In this document: positions 25,432-36,095 of the stretch, piece by piece | How positions within the stretch are numbered: position 1 is the first letter of the stretch | Layout of the letters: every line of letters starts with the position of its first letter | Source of the DNA: Fructobacillus durionis | GTDB lineage: Bacteria; Bacillota; Bacilli; Lactobacillales; Lactobacillaceae | DNA length: 64,000 bases | Direction: 5' to 3' | Assembly (NCBI RefSeq): GCF_900112405.1 | Contig: NZ_FOLI01000002.1 | Location: 62,001-126,000, forward strand | Program-made: the position numbers and the translations under genes | Notes under the pieces: model-generated | What the model was told of the DNA's origin: nothing | The model's input: the letters and a program-made list of their open reading frames with translations, nothing else | Databases searched by the model: none

Positions 25432-28230
25432 ATGAAGTACAAAGACACCCTGAACCTCGGAAAGACAGCCTTTCCAATGCGTGGCTCTTTGCCAAAGACT
25501 GAACCAGAACGTCAAAAAGTCTGGTTTGAAGAAGACCTTTACGGTCAACGTTTGGCCCAAAACGAAAAGAAGCCTCACTTTAACTTGCACGACGGCCCTC
25601 CATACGCCAATGGTAACATCCACATTGGTCACGCTTTGAACAAGATTACCAAGGATATCATCGTTCGCTACAAGAACATGTCTGGTTTTTACGCACCATA
25701 CGTTCCTGGTTGGGATACGCACGGTTTGCCAATCGAACAGCAGTTGACGAAGGCTGGTCATGATCGTAAGGCCATGCCAAAGTCTGAGTGGCGTAACTTA
25801 GCCAAGGACTTCGCCTTGGAACAAGTTGCAAAACAAAAGAAGGACTTCAAGCGCCTTGGTGTCATGGCCGACTGGGACCATCCATACATTACTTTGCAAC
25901 CTGAATTCGAAGCCGCACAATTACGTGTCTTCGGTGAAATGGCCAAGAAGGGCTACATCTTTAAGGGTGCCAAGCCAGTTTACTGGTCATGGTCATCTGA
26001 ATCAGCCCTGGCTGAAGCCGAAATTGAATACCATGATTTGAAGTCAACGTCACTCTTCTATGCCAACCAAGTTAAGGATGGCAAGGGTGTCTTGGATAAC
26101 GATACCTACTTGGTTGTTTGGACAACGACGCCATTTACGGTTACGGCCTCACGTGGTGTGACGGTTGGCCCTGACTTTGAATACGTTGTTGTGAAGCCTG
26201 AAGGTTCTGACAAGAAGTACGTGGTTGCCAAGGAATTGCTTGAAAGCATCGCACCAAAGTTTGGTTGGGACGACTACGAAGTTCTTGAAGAGCACAAGGG
26301 TTCAGAACTTGAAAACATCACAGCCTACCACCCATGGGACAAGGATGCTACCGAAGTTGTCATGGTTGGTGACCACGTTACCTTGGATTCTGGAACTGGT
26401 TTGGTCCACACGGCCCCTGGTTTTGGTGAAGACGATTACAACGTTTCAAAGCCTTATGGTTTGGAAGTCATTGTTACCGTTGATGAAAAGGGAATGATGA
26501 CCAAGAACGCCGGGCCTGACTTTGAAGGCCGCTTCTATGATGATGTGACTGGAACGGTTATCACAAAGTTGCAAGATGCTGGTCTCTTCTTGGCCAAGGA
26601 AAGCATTACCCACTCCTACCCATTTGACTGGCGTACAAAGAAGCCAATCATCTGGCGTGCCGTGCCACAGTGGTTTGCCTCAATCGACAACTTCCGTCAA
26701 GATATTTTGGACCAATTGGATAACGTGAAGTTCTACCCTGCATGGGGACAGAAGCGTTTGCACAACATGATTGCCGGACGTGGCGACTGGGTTATCTCCC
26801 GTCAGCGTGTTTGGGGTGTGCCATTGCCAATCTTCTACGCAGAAGACGGCGAAGCCATCTTGGATGCTGACATCATCGAACACGTTGCCAAGCTTGTTGA
26901 AAAGCATGGATCAAACATCTGGTTTGAAAAGGAAGCCAAGGATTTGCTTCCTGAAGGCTACACAAACGTTCATTCACCAAATGGTATCTTCAAGAAGGAA
27001 GAAGACATCATGGACGTTTGGTTTGATTCCGGTTCTTCATGGAACGGTGTGATGCGCCAACGTCCGAACTTGGACTACCCAGCTGACCTTTACTTGGAAG
27101 GTTCTGACCAGTACCGTGGATGGTTTAACTCATCCTTGATCACGTCAGTTGCTGTTACGGGTAAGGCACCTTACAAGAACTTGCTATCACAAGGATTTAC
27201 TTTGGATGGTAAGGGAAACAAGATGTCAAAGTCCCTTGGAAACACGATTTCACCTGCTGAAGTTGGTGACCAATTGGGTGTTGAAATCTTGCGTTTGTGG
27301 ACTATCACGGTTGATACTTCACAGGATATGCCTGTTTCAAACGAAATCTTGAAACAAGTGGCCGACTCATACCGTAAGATCCGTAACACCATGCGTTTCT
27401 TGTTGGCTAACACGTCAGACTTTGACTATGCCAAGGATGCTGTGCCATTCGAAGACCGTCAAGCACACGATAAGTATGCAACGGTTCTCTTGAACGACCT
27501 CGTGAAGGATTTGGAAGACGCCTACGAGAACTACCGCTTCAGCGATGTCTTCTCAAAGTTGATTAACTTTATCAACGTCGACTTGTCAGCCTTCTACTTG
27601 GATGTTGCCAAGGACGTGGTTTATGTTGACGCTCCTGACTCTGCGGAACGTCGTTCAATGCAAACAGTCTTCTACGAAACAGTACAAGCATTGACGAAGT
27701 TGATGCTCCCAGTTTTGCCTCACACGGCCGAAGAAATCTGGTCATACTTGCCAGATGATTCAACGAAGTTTGCCTACTTGCAAGACATGCCTGAAGTCCG
27801 TGACTTACCAGGTTCAGAAGACATCAAGGAAAAGTGGCAGACGGTCTTTGCCATCCGTTCTGCAGCTAACAAGGCTTTGGAAGAAGCCCGTTCAGCCAAC
27901 TTGATTGGTAAGAACGCGGAAGCGGCTTTGACTTTGTACTTGTCAGACGAACAAATCGCAACGGTTGATGCCTTGGGTGTGAACTTGACCTTGGTTATGA
28001 TGGTGTCACAGCTTGACATTAAGAAGGTTGCTGATGCAACAGCTGACGTGAAGGAGTACGATGGCATCAAGGTTGAAGTGGAAAAGGCCCGCGGTGGTTT
28101 GTCACCACGTGACCGTCGTTACCACGAAGATTTGGGTGTTGATCCTGCCTTCCCAGAATTGGCTGGATACGAAGCAAAGATTGTACGCGAGTACTATCCT
28201 GAAGCTGTTGAAGAAGGATTTGAAAAGTAA
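25432..28230 (+). CDS. ileS: Isoleucyl-tRNA synthetase
   Basis: Class I synthetase charging tRNA-Ile. 932 residues. HIGH motif as HIGH at 64-67 after DGPPYANGN, the editing (CP1) domain with [19 protein letters not shown] at about 597-601, and the anticodon-binding domain. The C-terminal zinc-ribbon region is present in outline ([14 protein letters not shown]), but all four expected cysteines are replaced: S891, D894, A911, E914. It therefore looks like a zinc-free IleRS. Ribosome site GAGGAGA. Expression is controlled by the T-box leader just upstream. Confidence 0.97.
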   Translation: MKYKDTLNLGKTAFPMRGSLPKTEPERQKVWFEEDLYGQRLAQNEKKPHFNLHDGPPYANGNIHIGHALNKITKDIIVRYKNMSGFYAPYVPGWDTHGLPIEQQLTKAGHDRKAMPKSEWRNLAKDFALEQVAKQKKDFKRLGVMADWDHPYITLQPEFEAAQLRVFGEMAKKGYIFKGAKPVYWSWSSESALAEAEIEYHDLKSTSLFYANQVKDGKGVLDNDTYLVVWTTTPFTVTASRGVTVGPDFEYVVVKPEGSDKKYVVAKELLESIAPKFGWDDYEVLEEHKGSELENITAYHPWDKDATEVVMVGDHVTLDSGTGLVHTAPGFGEDDYNVSKPYGLEVIVTVDEKGMMTKNAGPDFEGRFYDDVTGTVITKLQDAGLFLAKESITHSYPFDWRTKKPIIWRAVPQWFASIDNFRQDILDQLDNVKFYPAWGQKRLHNMIAGRGDWVISRQRVWGVPLPIFYAEDGEAILDADIIEHVAKLVEKHGSNIWFEKEAKDLLPEGYTNVHSPNGIFKKEEDIMDVWFDSGSSWNGVMRQRPNLDYPADLYLEGSDQYRGWFNSSLITSVAVTGKAPYKNLLSQGFTLDGKGNKMSKSLGNTISPAEVGDQLGVEILRLWTITVDTSQDMPVSNEILKQVADSYRKIRNTMRFLLANTSDFDYAKDAVPFEDRQAHDKYATVLLNDLVKDLEDAYENYRFSDVFSKLINFINVDLSAFYLDVAKDVVYVDAPDSAERRSMQTVFYETVQALTKLMLPVLPHTAEEIWSYLPDDSTKFAYLQDMPEVRDLPGSEDIKEKWQTVFAIRSAANKALEEARSANLIGKNAEAALTLYLSDEQIATVDALGVNLTLVMMVSQLDIKKVADATADVKEYDGIKVEVEKARGGLSPRDRRYHEDLGVDPAFPELAGYEAKIVREYYPEAVEEGFEK

Positions 28231-28266
28231 TTTTCTTTCTGACTTTACCTAAATAAAATCAAAATT

Positions 28267-28303
28267 AAAAGCATGTCAAGTAAATTAGCTTGACATGCTT
28301 TTT
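28267..28303 (+). terminator. Intrinsic terminator after ileS
   Basis: AAAAGCATGTCAAG / CTTGACATGCTTTT, a perfect 14-bp stem with an 8-base loop and T run. Confidence 0.9.
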
Positions 28304-28350
28304 GATATCTGGCATACTATAACTTGTAAAGAAATCGGAGGAAATTATTC

Positions 28351-28806
28351 ATGTCAGTTAAGATTCGTTTGAAGCGCATGGGTGCAAAGAAGCGTCCATT
28401 CTACCGTGTTGTTATCGCCGACTCACGTTCACCACGTGATGGTCGTTTTATTGAAATCGTTGGAACTTACAACCCAATCACTGTTCCTGCCCAAGTTAAC
28501 TTGGACGAAGAAAAGATCATGGGTTGGTTGGCAAATGGTGCACAACCTTCTGACACAGTTCGTAACTTGTTGTCAAAGGCTGGAATCATGGCTAAGTACG
28601 CTGAAACTAAGGCAGGTAAGAAGCCAGCTGCTGCAAAGCCAGCAAAGAAGGCTGCCGCTAAGCCAGCTGCTAAGAAGGAAGCTGCTGCTTCATCTTCAAA
28701 GCCAACAACTAAGAACACTGTTGCTGAAATCAAGGCATACTTGGACGCAGCAGGTACTAAGTACCCATCATCAGCTAAGAAGGCTGACTTGTTGGACTTG
28801 GTTTAA
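28351..28806 (+). CDS. rpsP: 30S ribosomal protein S16 with C-terminal HeH-like extension
   Basis: Small-subunit protein. Residues 1-85 are a standard S16 ([33 protein letters not shown]). The protein is 151 residues rather than the usual 80-90. The extra part is an alanine/lysine/proline linker (about 87-120) and a compact 29-residue end starting [13 protein letters not shown] and finishing KKADLLDLV, which resembles a helix-extended-helix (HeH/SAP-like) nucleic-acid-binding motif. Ribosome site GGAGGA. Its own terminator follows, so it is uncoupled from rimM-trmD. Confidence 0.95.
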   Translation: MSVKIRLKRMGAKKRPFYRVVIADSRSPRDGRFIEIVGTYNPITVPAQVNLDEEKIMGWLANGAQPSDTVRNLLSKAGIMAKYAETKAGKKPAAAKPAKKAAAKPAAKKEAAASSSKPTTKNTVAEIKAYLDAAGTKYPSSAKKADLLDLV

Positions 28807-28820
28807 TCAAGTGTTAAAGG

Positions 28821-28843
28821 ACTACCCTCGGGTAGTTTTTTTA
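28821..28843 (+). terminator. Intrinsic terminator after rpsP
   Basis: ACTACCC / GGGTAGT short stem followed by seven Ts. Confidence 0.8.
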
Positions 28844-28893
28844 TTTTCTTTGAAAAATAATTCGGCTTTCGGGTAATCTTTTAAATAGGAGTG

Positions 28894-28915
28894 ATAGCAA
28901 ATAATTTGCTATAAT
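28894..28915 (+). promoter_or_regulatory. rimM promoter overlapped by a perfect palindrome
   Basis: Extended -10 TGCTATAAT (28907-28915) ends 7 bases before the rimM ATG, implying a leaderless mRNA. A perfect 9+1+9 palindrome, ATAGCAAAT-A-ATTTGCTAT (28894-28912), overlaps the -10, the geometry of a repressor operator. It lies upstream of the expected transcript start, so it should act as DNA rather than RNA. Confidence 0.6.
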
Positions 28916-28922
28916 AGACGGT

Positions 28923-29441
28923 ATGGAAAGTACAAATTATTTTAAAATTGGAAGCATTGTGAATACCCACGGAATCCGTGGGGAATTAAAAGTGAAGGCC
29001 ATTACGGACTTTGCTGAAGAACGCTTTGCAAAAGGGGCAACGGTCTACCGCTTGTCAAACAACCAGTACATTGCGGAAACGGTTGAAAAAGCCCGTGTCC
29101 ACAAGGGAATGTGGTTGATTACCTTTAAGGGGATTACCAACATTAACGAGGTAGAAGCTTATAAGGGCGAAGACCTTTACGTAGCTGAAGCAGACCGTGA
29201 CGACCTGGATGATGGTGAGTACTATTATTCAGACATCATTGACTGTACCGTTCAAGATGAAGAGGGACAGGTCATTGGTACTGTGAAGGAAATCATGGAA
29301 ACCGGTGCCAACGACGTTTGGATTGTGAAGCGTCCAAAGGGTGCCGATGCCTTGATTCCGGTTATCGCTGACGTTGTCAAAGACGTGAATATCGATGATA
29401 AAGTCATTACGATTGACGTTTTGGAAGGGTTATTAGACTAA
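28923..29441 (+). CDS. rimM: Ribosome maturation factor RimM
   Basis: Assists 30S head assembly together with S19. 172 residues: N-terminal RimM barrel ([24 protein letters not shown]) and C-terminal PRC-barrel ([33 protein letters not shown]). No ribosome site is seen; the -10 box is 7 bases away, so translation from a leaderless mRNA is likely. The stop overlaps the trmD start (TAATG). Confidence 0.95.
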   Translation: MESTNYFKIGSIVNTHGIRGELKVKAITDFAEERFAKGATVYRLSNNQYIAETVEKARVHKGMWLITFKGITNINEVEAYKGEDLYVAEADRDDLDDGEYYYSDIIDCTVQDEEGQVIGTVKEIMETGANDVWIVKRPKGADALIPVIADVVKDVNIDDKVITIDVLEGLLD

Positions 29442-30184
29442 TGAAAATCGACGTGCTCTCACTTTTTCCAAACATGTTTGCGCCAATGCAAGAGTCCATT
29501 ATTGGGAAGGCCATTGACCGTGGTTCACTGTCATTTTCCGTAACAGACTTTCGTGACTACACAACCAACAAGCACAATAACGTGGATGACTATCCCTTCG
29601 GCGGTGGGGCAGGAATGCTTTTGATGGCACAGCCAATGTTTGATGCCATTGAAGCCATCAAAGAAAACGATGACAAGAAGTCCGCTGGCCATGTTGTTTT
29701 GCTTGATCCAGCTGGAAAAAAGTTTGACCACACCGATGCGGAACGCTTGGCTTCCTATGACCATTTGACCTTTGTCTGTGGCCACTACGAAGGTTACGAC
29801 GAGCGAATTAAGACTTTGGTAGACGAAGAGCTATCACTTGGTGACTACGTGTTGACCGGTGGGGAACTCGGAGCCATGGTCATGATTGATGCTACGGTTC
29901 GCTTCTTACCAGATGTTTTGGGCAACCGCGAGTCAGCCACTGGGGACTCATTCCAGGATGGTTTGCTGGAGTACCCCCAATATACGCGTCCTGCCGACTT
30001 TCGCGGGATGAAGGTGCCGGAAGTGCTCACTTCTGGTAACCACCAAAAAATTGCAGAATGGCGTTTGAAGGAGTCGTTGAAAAAGACCTACTTACGTCGC
30101 CCAGACTTACTAGAAGGACGTCAGTTCACGAAAGAGGAACGTGACCTTCTGGATGATATTAAAACAGAGTTGGACGAAGGGTAA
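29441..30184 (+). CDS. trmD: tRNA (guanine-37-N1) methyltransferase TrmD
   Basis: SPOUT-class enzyme placing m1G37 next to the anticodon, which prevents frameshifting. 247 residues. Motifs [26 protein letters not shown], and the knot region [28 protein letters not shown] are all present, with [16 protein letters not shown] downstream. Translationally coupled to rimM. The usual downstream rplS is missing here; rnz follows after 26 bases. Confidence 0.97.
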   Translation: MKIDVLSLFPNMFAPMQESIIGKAIDRGSLSFSVTDFRDYTTNKHNNVDDYPFGGGAGMLLMAQPMFDAIEAIKENDDKKSAGHVVLLDPAGKKFDHTDAERLASYDHLTFVCGHYEGYDERIKTLVDEELSLGDYVLTGGELGAMVMIDATVRFLPDVLGNRESATGDSFQDGLLEYPQYTRPADFRGMKVPEVLTSGNHQKIAEWRLKESLKKTYLRRPDLLEGRQFTKEERDLLDDIKTELDEG

Positions 30185-30210
30185 CCGACGACCAACAGAG
30201 GGGTAGAATG

Positions 30211-31161
30211 ATGGAATTAGAATTCTTAGGGACCGGATCTGGTCAGCCATCAAAATTTCGCAATGTTGCAAGCATTGCCCTCCGTTTGCTAGACGAGCGA
30301 AACGCCGTCTGGCTTTTTGACGTTGGTGAAGCAACACAACATCAAATTTTAAAGACGACAATTCGTCCTCGAAAAATCGAAAAGATTTTTATTTCTCACT
30401 TACACGGTGATCATATCTTTGGGTTGCCAGGCTTGCTTTCTTCCCGTTCTTTTCAAGGAGCCGATAAGAACGAGCCTTTGACCATTTACGGGCCAAAGGG
30501 TGTCCGATCTTTTGTGACGGCTGCTTTACGAGTTTCCGAAACGCATCTTTCCTATCCAATTAACTACGTGGAATTGGAAGAAGGTGTTATTTTTGAGGAT
30601 GAAACTTTCAAAGTGATTGCAGAACCTTTGCGTCACCGGATCGAGGCCTGGGGTTTCCGTGTCGAAGAAAAGCCACATCCTGGTGAACTCTTGATTGAGA
30701 AGGTTAAGGCTGACAAGATTCCTTCTGGACCGGTTTACGGTCAGTTGAAGAATGGTGAGACGGTTACTTTGGAAGATGGTCGCGTCGTGAACGGGAAGGA
30801 CTACCTCGGTCCAGCACAGCCTGGACGTGTCATTACCATTATCTTTGATACCATGCCAGCTGAGGCTGAATATTCGCTGGCCAAGGATGCCGATGTCTTA
30901 GTACACGAGGCAACCTATGGTATGTCAAAGGAAGAGGGAAAGATGGCCCGTGCCCACGGTCATTCGACTTCAAGAGACGCTACTAACCTGGCTAAAAAGG
31001 CCGGCGTTAAGAAGCTGATCTTGACCCACATTTCGGCCCGTTATATCGGACCACTCTTACAGAAATTTATCGCAGACGTACATAAGAACTTTGCTAACAC
31101 CTATGTCGCCCGTGACATGGACATTGTGAATGTCCCATTTGAAAAGGAGCAGCATGACTAG
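30211..31161 (+). CDS. rnz: Ribonuclease Z (tRNA 3' processing endonuclease)
   Basis: Removes 3' trailers from tRNA precursors that lack an encoded CCA. Both tRNA genes in this window lack CCA, fitting the need for it. 316 residues, metallo-beta-lactamase fold with [34 protein letters not shown] and LTHISARY metal ligands. Two adjacent ATGs exist; 30211 is 7 bases after GAGGGG and gives the usual [14 protein letters not shown] start. It overlaps recJ by 8 bases. Confidence 0.95.
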   Translation: MELEFLGTGSGQPSKFRNVASIALRLLDERNAVWLFDVGEATQHQILKTTIRPRKIEKIFISHLHGDHIFGLPGLLSSRSFQGADKNEPLTIYGPKGVRSFVTAALRVSETHLSYPINYVELEEGVIFEDETFKVIAEPLRHRIEAWGFRVEEKPHPGELLIEKVKADKIPSGPVYGQLKNGETVTLEDGRVVNGKDYLGPAQPGRVITIIFDTMPAEAEYSLAKDADVLVHEATYGMSKEEGKMARAHGHSTSRDATNLAKKAGVKKLILTHISARYIGPLLQKFIADVHKNFANTYVARDMDIVNVPFEKEQHD

Positions 31162-33205
31162 GAAGTGGCAAGTACTTGCACAACCAGATAGTAATAAGAG
31201 TCGGATCTTACAGGACGGTTTGGGCCTTGGCCCCGTCACTGCCGGTTTTTTAGTTCAAAAGGGAATTGATACGGTGAAGGCGGCACAGGCCTTCTTGAAT
31301 CCGTCCTTTGAACAGCTGCATGACCCCAACGACTTTTACCAGATGGATGTGGCGGTGGAACGGATTCAAGAGGCCGTTTTCTCAGGTGAAACCATCCTAG
31401 TTTACGGCGATTACGACGTCGATGGCTTAACCTCAACCACCATCATGACGGAGGCTTTGACCTCCCTTGGTGCTGATGTTGTCCCTTATATTCCAAACCG
31501 TTTTACCGATGGATATGGTCCCAACCAGGCTGCCTATGAGCGATTAATTGATGAGACAGGCGCTAGCCTAATCATTACCGTTGACAACGGTGTTTCCGGT
31601 AAGGAACCGATTGCTTGGGCCAAGAGTCAGGGCGTTGACGTTGTCGTAACAGACCACCACGCTCTACCCGATGAACTACCTGACGCAGTGGCAGTTATCC
31701 ACCCCCGTCATCCTGAAGGGAAGTATCCCTTCAACGACTTGTCCGGTGCTGGCGTGGCCTTCAAAGTCGCCCAGGCCGTTCTGCAAGACGGGATGCCCGC
31801 TGAAAGTCTAGCCGACTTGCCAACGGAATTCTTTGACCTGGTGGCCATGGGTGCCATCGCCGACGTGGTGTCGTTGACTGATGAAAACCGGGCCTTTGTG
31901 ACCTGGGGTCTCAAAGAAATTGAGCAGAACCCTCGTCCGGGCTTAAAAGCCCTTCTGAAGTCTGCCAAGCATGCGAAAGATGCGCCCGTATTGTCCGAAA
32001 CGGTTGGCTTCAAGATTGCGCCCCGCCTAAATGCCATTGGCCGGTTGGGGGATGGTAGCCTTGGGCTCGATCTCTTACGGACCAAGGATGAGGACAAGGC
32101 AAAGGAACTGGCTAAGCTGGTTGAAGAGATTAACAACCAACGCCGTGAGTTAGCTGACCGAGTCTTTGAGGAGGCCAAGGTTCAGGCTTTGTCAGAGGAG
32201 CAAAAAAAGCAGCCCGTTCTACTGATTGCCGGTGAAGATTGGCATCAGGGTGTGCTTGGAATTGCCGCGGCCCGTTTAACCGATGTGGTTGCCAAGCCGG
32301 TTGTCGTCATGACCAAGGTGGATGGCCTCTATAAGGGGTCTGGCCGTTCTTACGGCGACTTTGACTTACATGCTTTCCTATCCGAATTTCAAGACGACTA
32401 TGCTTCCTTTGGAGGGCACGCCGGTGCTTTAGGAATTGCCATTGAGGAAGATAAGCTTGAAAAGGTGCGTCAACGCGTTTTGGCTGCTGGTTCTACTTTG
32501 ACTTTTGAAGAGGAACCGCTGGCCGTTAACCTCTTGATGGACCCTTCGATGGTGACCAAAGATTTCTATGATCAAACGACTCGTTTGGAGCCCTTTGGTC
32601 AGGATAATGAGCAACCGGTTATTGGTTTAAAAAACGTTTGGCTAACCAACGTTCAGCCTTTGGGGGCTGAAAAGAAGCACTTGAAAATTAGCTTTAACGG
32701 TGGTCGCGGCCCTGTTGAGGCGCTGGCATTTAATGATCCAGACCTGGTTCAGGAATCTGAAGGTAAGCGCGAAGCAACCATGGCTGGAAAAGTCGGTGTG
32801 AACACCTTTGCTGGTCGAACGCGACTCCAGTTAATGTTGGAAGATTTGAAATTTTCAAATGAAAAAACAGACGCTAATGAGCAGCAGGAAGAAGCTCATC
32901 AGGCATCAACAGCTGCCAAAACAGAGAACCATTCACAATCAAAGGGACAGTTTTCTTCGACAAAGGCCGACTTTGCAAGAATTTATAAGTACCTTTACGT
33001 TCATCAAGAAGAAAACGTGGTTGATGGTTTGAGTCAAGTATTAACCGACTTGACGATTCAAGAAATTGAATTTAAATTAATAATTCAGGTTTTTTTGGAC
33101 CTTGGTTTTGTTAAAATGGAAACAGGACGTATTCGTTGCTTAAAGCAAACCGAAAAACGAGCACTAACTGATTCAATAACATATCAACGCTATTTTGCCG
33201 GTTAG
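31154..33205 (+). CDS. recJ: Single-stranded-DNA-specific exonuclease RecJ
   Basis: 5'-3' ssDNA exonuclease in recombination and repair. 683 residues. DHH-family motifs [20 protein letters not shown] and VVTDHHALP, then the DHHA1 part with [10 protein letters not shown]. The C-terminus carries a Gln/Glu/Ala-rich linker (about 575-610) and an extra helical domain, as in other Firmicutes RecJ. The start at 31154 is chosen from AAAGGAGC 4 bases ahead; an upstream in-frame ATG lies within rnz without a ribosome site. apt follows 18 bases later. Confidence 0.95.
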   Translation: MTRKWQVLAQPDSNKSRILQDGLGLGPVTAGFLVQKGIDTVKAAQAFLNPSFEQLHDPNDFYQMDVAVERIQEAVFSGETILVYGDYDVDGLTSTTIMTEALTSLGADVVPYIPNRFTDGYGPNQAAYERLIDETGASLIITVDNGVSGKEPIAWAKSQGVDVVVTDHHALPDELPDAVAVIHPRHPEGKYPFNDLSGAGVAFKVAQAVLQDGMPAESLADLPTEFFDLVAMGAIADVVSLTDENRAFVTWGLKEIEQNPRPGLKALLKSAKHAKDAPVLSETVGFKIAPRLNAIGRLGDGSLGLDLLRTKDEDKAKELAKLVEEINNQRRELADRVFEEAKVQALSEEQKKQPVLLIAGEDWHQGVLGIAAARLTDVVAKPVVVMTKVDGLYKGSGRSYGDFDLHAFLSEFQDDYASFGGHAGALGIAIEEDKLEKVRQRVLAAGSTLTFEEEPLAVNLLMDPSMVTKDFYDQTTRLEPFGQDNEQPVIGLKNVWLTNVQPLGAEKKHLKISFNGGRGPVEALAFNDPDLVQESEGKREATMAGKVGVNTFAGRTRLQLMLEDLKFSNEKTDANEQQEEAHQASTAAKTENHSQSKGQFSSTKADFARIYKYLYVHQEENVVDGLSQVLTDLTIQEIEFKLIIQVFLDLGFVKMETGRIRCLKQTEKRALTDSITYQRYFAG

Positions 33206-33223
33206 ACCGGTGTGAGGAATAAT

Positions 33224-33757
33224 ATGAATAAGATTGATTTACATGACTACGTTGCTTCCGTAAAGGATTATCCAGAAGAAGGCGTTATCTTCCGTGACAT
33301 CTCACCATTGATGGGAAACGGTGAAGCCTATAAGGAATCGATTGACCAAATCGTTGACTTTGCTAAGGATTTGAACGTTGATTTGATTGCTGGACCAGAA
33401 TCACGTGGATTCATTGTTGGTTCACCATTGGCCTACGCCATGGGCATCGGCTTTGTTCCAGCCCGTAAGATGGGAAAGTTGCCACGTAAGGCTGTTTCAG
33501 CATCTTATACTTTGGAATACGGTGGCGTGAACGAATTGGAAATTCACGAAGATGCCATTAAGCCGGGTCAACGTGTGTTAATTGTTGACGATTTGCTGGC
33601 AACTGGTGGTACGATTAATGCCACTCGTAAGATTGTTGAAGAACTTGGCGGTGTTGTTGCCGGTGTGGCCTTCATCATCGAATTGAAAGACTTGCATGGA
33701 CGTGACAAGATTATGCAAGCGGGTCAGGTACCATTCTTGGCCTTGATGGAATACTAA
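33224..33757 (+). CDS. apt: Adenine phosphoribosyltransferase
   Basis: Purine salvage: adenine plus PRPP to AMP. 177 residues, type I PRTase. Seen: [44 protein letters not shown], and the PRPP loop [16 protein letters not shown]. The ATG at 33224 is 5 bases after GTGAGGA; the GTG further upstream adds four residues and is less likely. The recJ-apt order is common in Firmicutes. Confidence 0.97.
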   Translation: MNKIDLHDYVASVKDYPEEGVIFRDISPLMGNGEAYKESIDQIVDFAKDLNVDLIAGPESRGFIVGSPLAYAMGIGFVPARKMGKLPRKAVSASYTLEYGGVNELEIHEDAIKPGQRVLIVDDLLATGGTINATRKIVEELGGVVAGVAFIIELKDLHGRDKIMQAGQVPFLALMEY

Positions 33758-33791
33758 AAGAAGAGAGTTATAAGAGGGAGAAGAAAGACAG

Positions 33792-35246
33792 ATGCTATGG
33801 TGGGCGTTGTTCATTATCATTATTGTCAACGGCCTGTTGGCCTTGATTACTGTCTTTCGTGAACCGCGGGATATCGCAGCCACCTGGGCTTGGATCCTGG
33901 TGCTGATTTTTATCCCGGTTATCGGATTCCTGATTTACTCTTTCGCTGGTCGAAAGCTGCCCCAAAGGCAGCTTTTTGCGTATCAAGACCAGGATATATC
34001 GGAGATTGAAAAGCTCATTCGAAAGCGAATGGCGGACGGGCCAGGGCCATCTGTTCCCGAAAAAGTCGCCTTGCTTCCTCGCTCCGCACAATCCTTAGTG
34101 ACGCTCTTCCAACGGATTAATAAGACGCCCTTGGCTACCAATAACCAGGTTCGGTTGTTAACTTCTGGTCAGGATTTCTTTGACCGCTTGAAGCGGTCAC
34201 TTCGTGAGGCCCAGTCGAGTATTAACCTGGAATTTTATACCTTTTATTCGGATGAAATTGGTCATGAAATTCTAGACATCCTAGTGGAACGGGCTAAGGC
34301 CGGTGTTGAAGTACACGTCTTGTACGATTCACTGGGTTCAACCGGTACGACTTTGCGCTTCTTTGCACCCTTGCGGGCGGTTGGTGGACATGCTGTTCCC
34401 TTCTTGAAGCGTCGCTTTAACATCGTGAACTTCCAGCTGAACTTCCGAGATCACCGTAAAATTGCCGTCATTGATGGGAAAGTCGGTTACGTTGGTGGCT
34501 TTAACATCGGCGACCAGTATCTGGGTCGGAAAAAGAAGTTTGGCCATTGGCGCGACACTCACTTGAAAATGGTGGGTTCAGGTGTTTACTATCTGCAAGC
34601 ACACTTCCTGCTTGATTGGAACGCGTCGGCCTTAACAAAGCCCATGCATGTATCGGAAGAGCACTATTTCCCCGAATTGCCAGATTATAAACTGGGTAAT
34701 GCTGATTTACAAATTGTGACTTCGGGACCAGATTCGGACGATGAACAAATCAAGATGGGCTACATTCGTTTGATTCAGCTAGCTAAGAAGCGTTGTTGGA
34801 TTCAAACACCCTATTTGATTCCGGACGATTCGACGATTGATGCCTTGCGAATTGCTGCTAATTCGGGTGTTGACGTTCGAATCATGATTCCCTGTATGCC
34901 GGACCACATGTTTGTTTACCGGGCGACTCAGTACTTTGCTTCCCAGCTGGTGAAGGACGGTATTAAAGTCTATTGCTACAACAACGGTTTCTTACACGCT
35001 AAGACAATGGTTGTCGATGACCAACTTTCATCAGTTGGTTCGGCTAACTTTGATTTTCGTTCCTTTAAGTTAAACTTTGAGGCTAATGCCTTTCTCTACG
35101 ATAAGGAGATTGCTCAACAGTTAGCTGCGCAATACGAAAAGGACATTGAGTGTTCAACGGAACAAACGGTGGATAGCTTTGCTGCACAAAGCCGTTGGTT
35201 GCGCTTTAAACAAGTATTTTCACGGTTATTAGCACCGATTTTATAA
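33792..35246 (+). CDS. cls: Cardiolipin synthase
   Basis: Phospholipase D superfamily enzyme that condenses two phosphatidylglycerols into cardiolipin. 484 residues. Two N-terminal membrane helices (about 1-20 and 30-52), then two HKD motifs: FRDHRKIAVIDGKVGYVGGFN and FLHAKTMVVDDQLSSVGSANFDFRS. It sits 34 bases after apt, probably as the last gene of the rnz-recJ-apt transcript. A strong terminator follows. Confidence 0.95.
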   Translation: MLWWALFIIIIVNGLLALITVFREPRDIAATWAWILVLIFIPVIGFLIYSFAGRKLPQRQLFAYQDQDISEIEKLIRKRMADGPGPSVPEKVALLPRSAQSLVTLFQRINKTPLATNNQVRLLTSGQDFFDRLKRSLREAQSSINLEFYTFYSDEIGHEILDILVERAKAGVEVHVLYDSLGSTGTTLRFFAPLRAVGGHAVPFLKRRFNIVNFQLNFRDHRKIAVIDGKVGYVGGFNIGDQYLGRKKKFGHWRDTHLKMVGSGVYYLQAHFLLDWNASALTKPMHVSEEHYFPELPDYKLGNADLQIVTSGPDSDDEQIKMGYIRLIQLAKKRCWIQTPYLIPDDSTIDALRIAANSGVDVRIMIPCMPDHMFVYRATQYFASQLVKDGIKVYCYNNGFLHAKTMVVDDQLSSVGSANFDFRSFKLNFEANAFLYDKEIAQQLAAQYEKDIECSTEQTVDSFAAQSRWLRFKQVFSRLLAPIL

Positions 35247-35248
35247 AG

Positions 35249-35275
35249 AAAAAAGAGCCGAATGGCTCTTTTTTT
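35249..35275. terminator. Terminator between cls and the convergent methyltransferase-like gene
   Basis: AAAAAGAGCC / GGCTCTTTTT with a 4-base loop and A/T runs on both sides, serving both converging genes. Confidence 0.88.
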
Positions 35276-35281
35276 GTGCTT

Positions 35282-36016
35282 TTATTTGGCTAGGTAGATT
35301 TTATCATTGAAGGCATCAAAGGCCTGGTAGTGGGCGTTTAATTCGGCAGGAAGGGTAAGTTGTGCCTCATCCCAGAAAGCTTGAGAATTAGTTGATGGAC
35401 CCTTTTCGCCGATGACAATGAAGTCGAAAGAAAGGCCAGAAGCCCTTAATGCCTTTAGTATTTCAAAATCAAAGGTTAGACCATTGGGCGACCAGGCGAG
35501 TAGAAAAACAGGGAGGATATCCGTCTGTCCGGATTGGACGGATTGAATGGCTTCCTTCACAGCTTCCAAGGCATCCTGCTTTTTAATGGGGGTCCAAGGC
35601 TCAGCCTTTTCAACGTCTTGTCCAGCCCAGTCGAGTTTGTCAATTGGAATAGCCTGTTGACCGAGGGCATGCAGTCCAGAAGAAATGGCTGCGTTGCCAG
35701 CGGCCAATTCGATAAGGGGACGGCCGTCTAACCATGTGGCAAGGTCCTTTAGAAACTCTTTATTTAACAAGAACCAAATGCCGTACTTGTTAATCACTGT
35801 TTCCCGTAACTCAGACATGGCTTCGTCAAGGGGGAGAAGGCTGGGATCGCGGAGTAATTGTCTTTCACTGTATAGCAAGGGAGGCAGCGGTTGGTCAGGG
35901 ATTGCTTGCTTTTCCAAGGCGTTGAGGGTGTGTTCAACTGCTTGGATTTGCCTTAACTGTTTTGTCCGTCTTGCATAGCGTTCTTTTAACTCGGCTAGCC
36001 GTGTGGAATCTAACAT
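35282..36016 (-). CDS. Putative SAM-dependent methyltransferase-like protein
   Basis: 244-residue minus-strand protein that I do not recognise precisely. An N-terminal helical/coiled part (1-75, charged) precedes a Rossmann-like section with PLIELAAGNAAISSGL (about 103-118), which resembles methyltransferase motif I, followed by an acidic IPIDKLDW and strands such as DILPVFLLAWSP and SFDFIVIGEKG. This matches SAM-binding folds loosely; no substrate can be named. It is convergent with cls and divergent from ung, and is transcribed alone. Confidence 0.65.
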   Translation of the reverse strand: MLDSTRLAELKERYARRTKQLRQIQAVEHTLNALEKQAIPDQPLPPLLYSERQLLRDPSLLPLDEAMSELRETVINKYGIWFLLNKEFLKDLATWLDGRPLIELAAGNAAISSGLHALGQQAIPIDKLDWAGQDVEKAEPWTPIKKQDALEAVKEAIQSVQSGQTDILPVFLLAWSPNGLTFDFEILKALRASGLSFDFIVIGEKGPSTNSQAFWDEAQLTLPAELNAHYQAFDAFNDKIYLAK

Positions 36017-36095
36017 TTTTAATCTCCCTGATATTGATTCATAATCTACCTCTGGTAAAGTAGAAAGAAAGGTTATTTCTAGGAGTTAGTATACC

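Noticed and set aside
28610-28700. DNA repeat array in rpsP
   Set aside because: Reflects the Ala/Lys/Pro-rich linker; unit lengths are irregular.
31708-32178. 156-codon minus-strand open frame
   Set aside because: Lies inside recJ, Ser/Arg-rich, no ribosome site.
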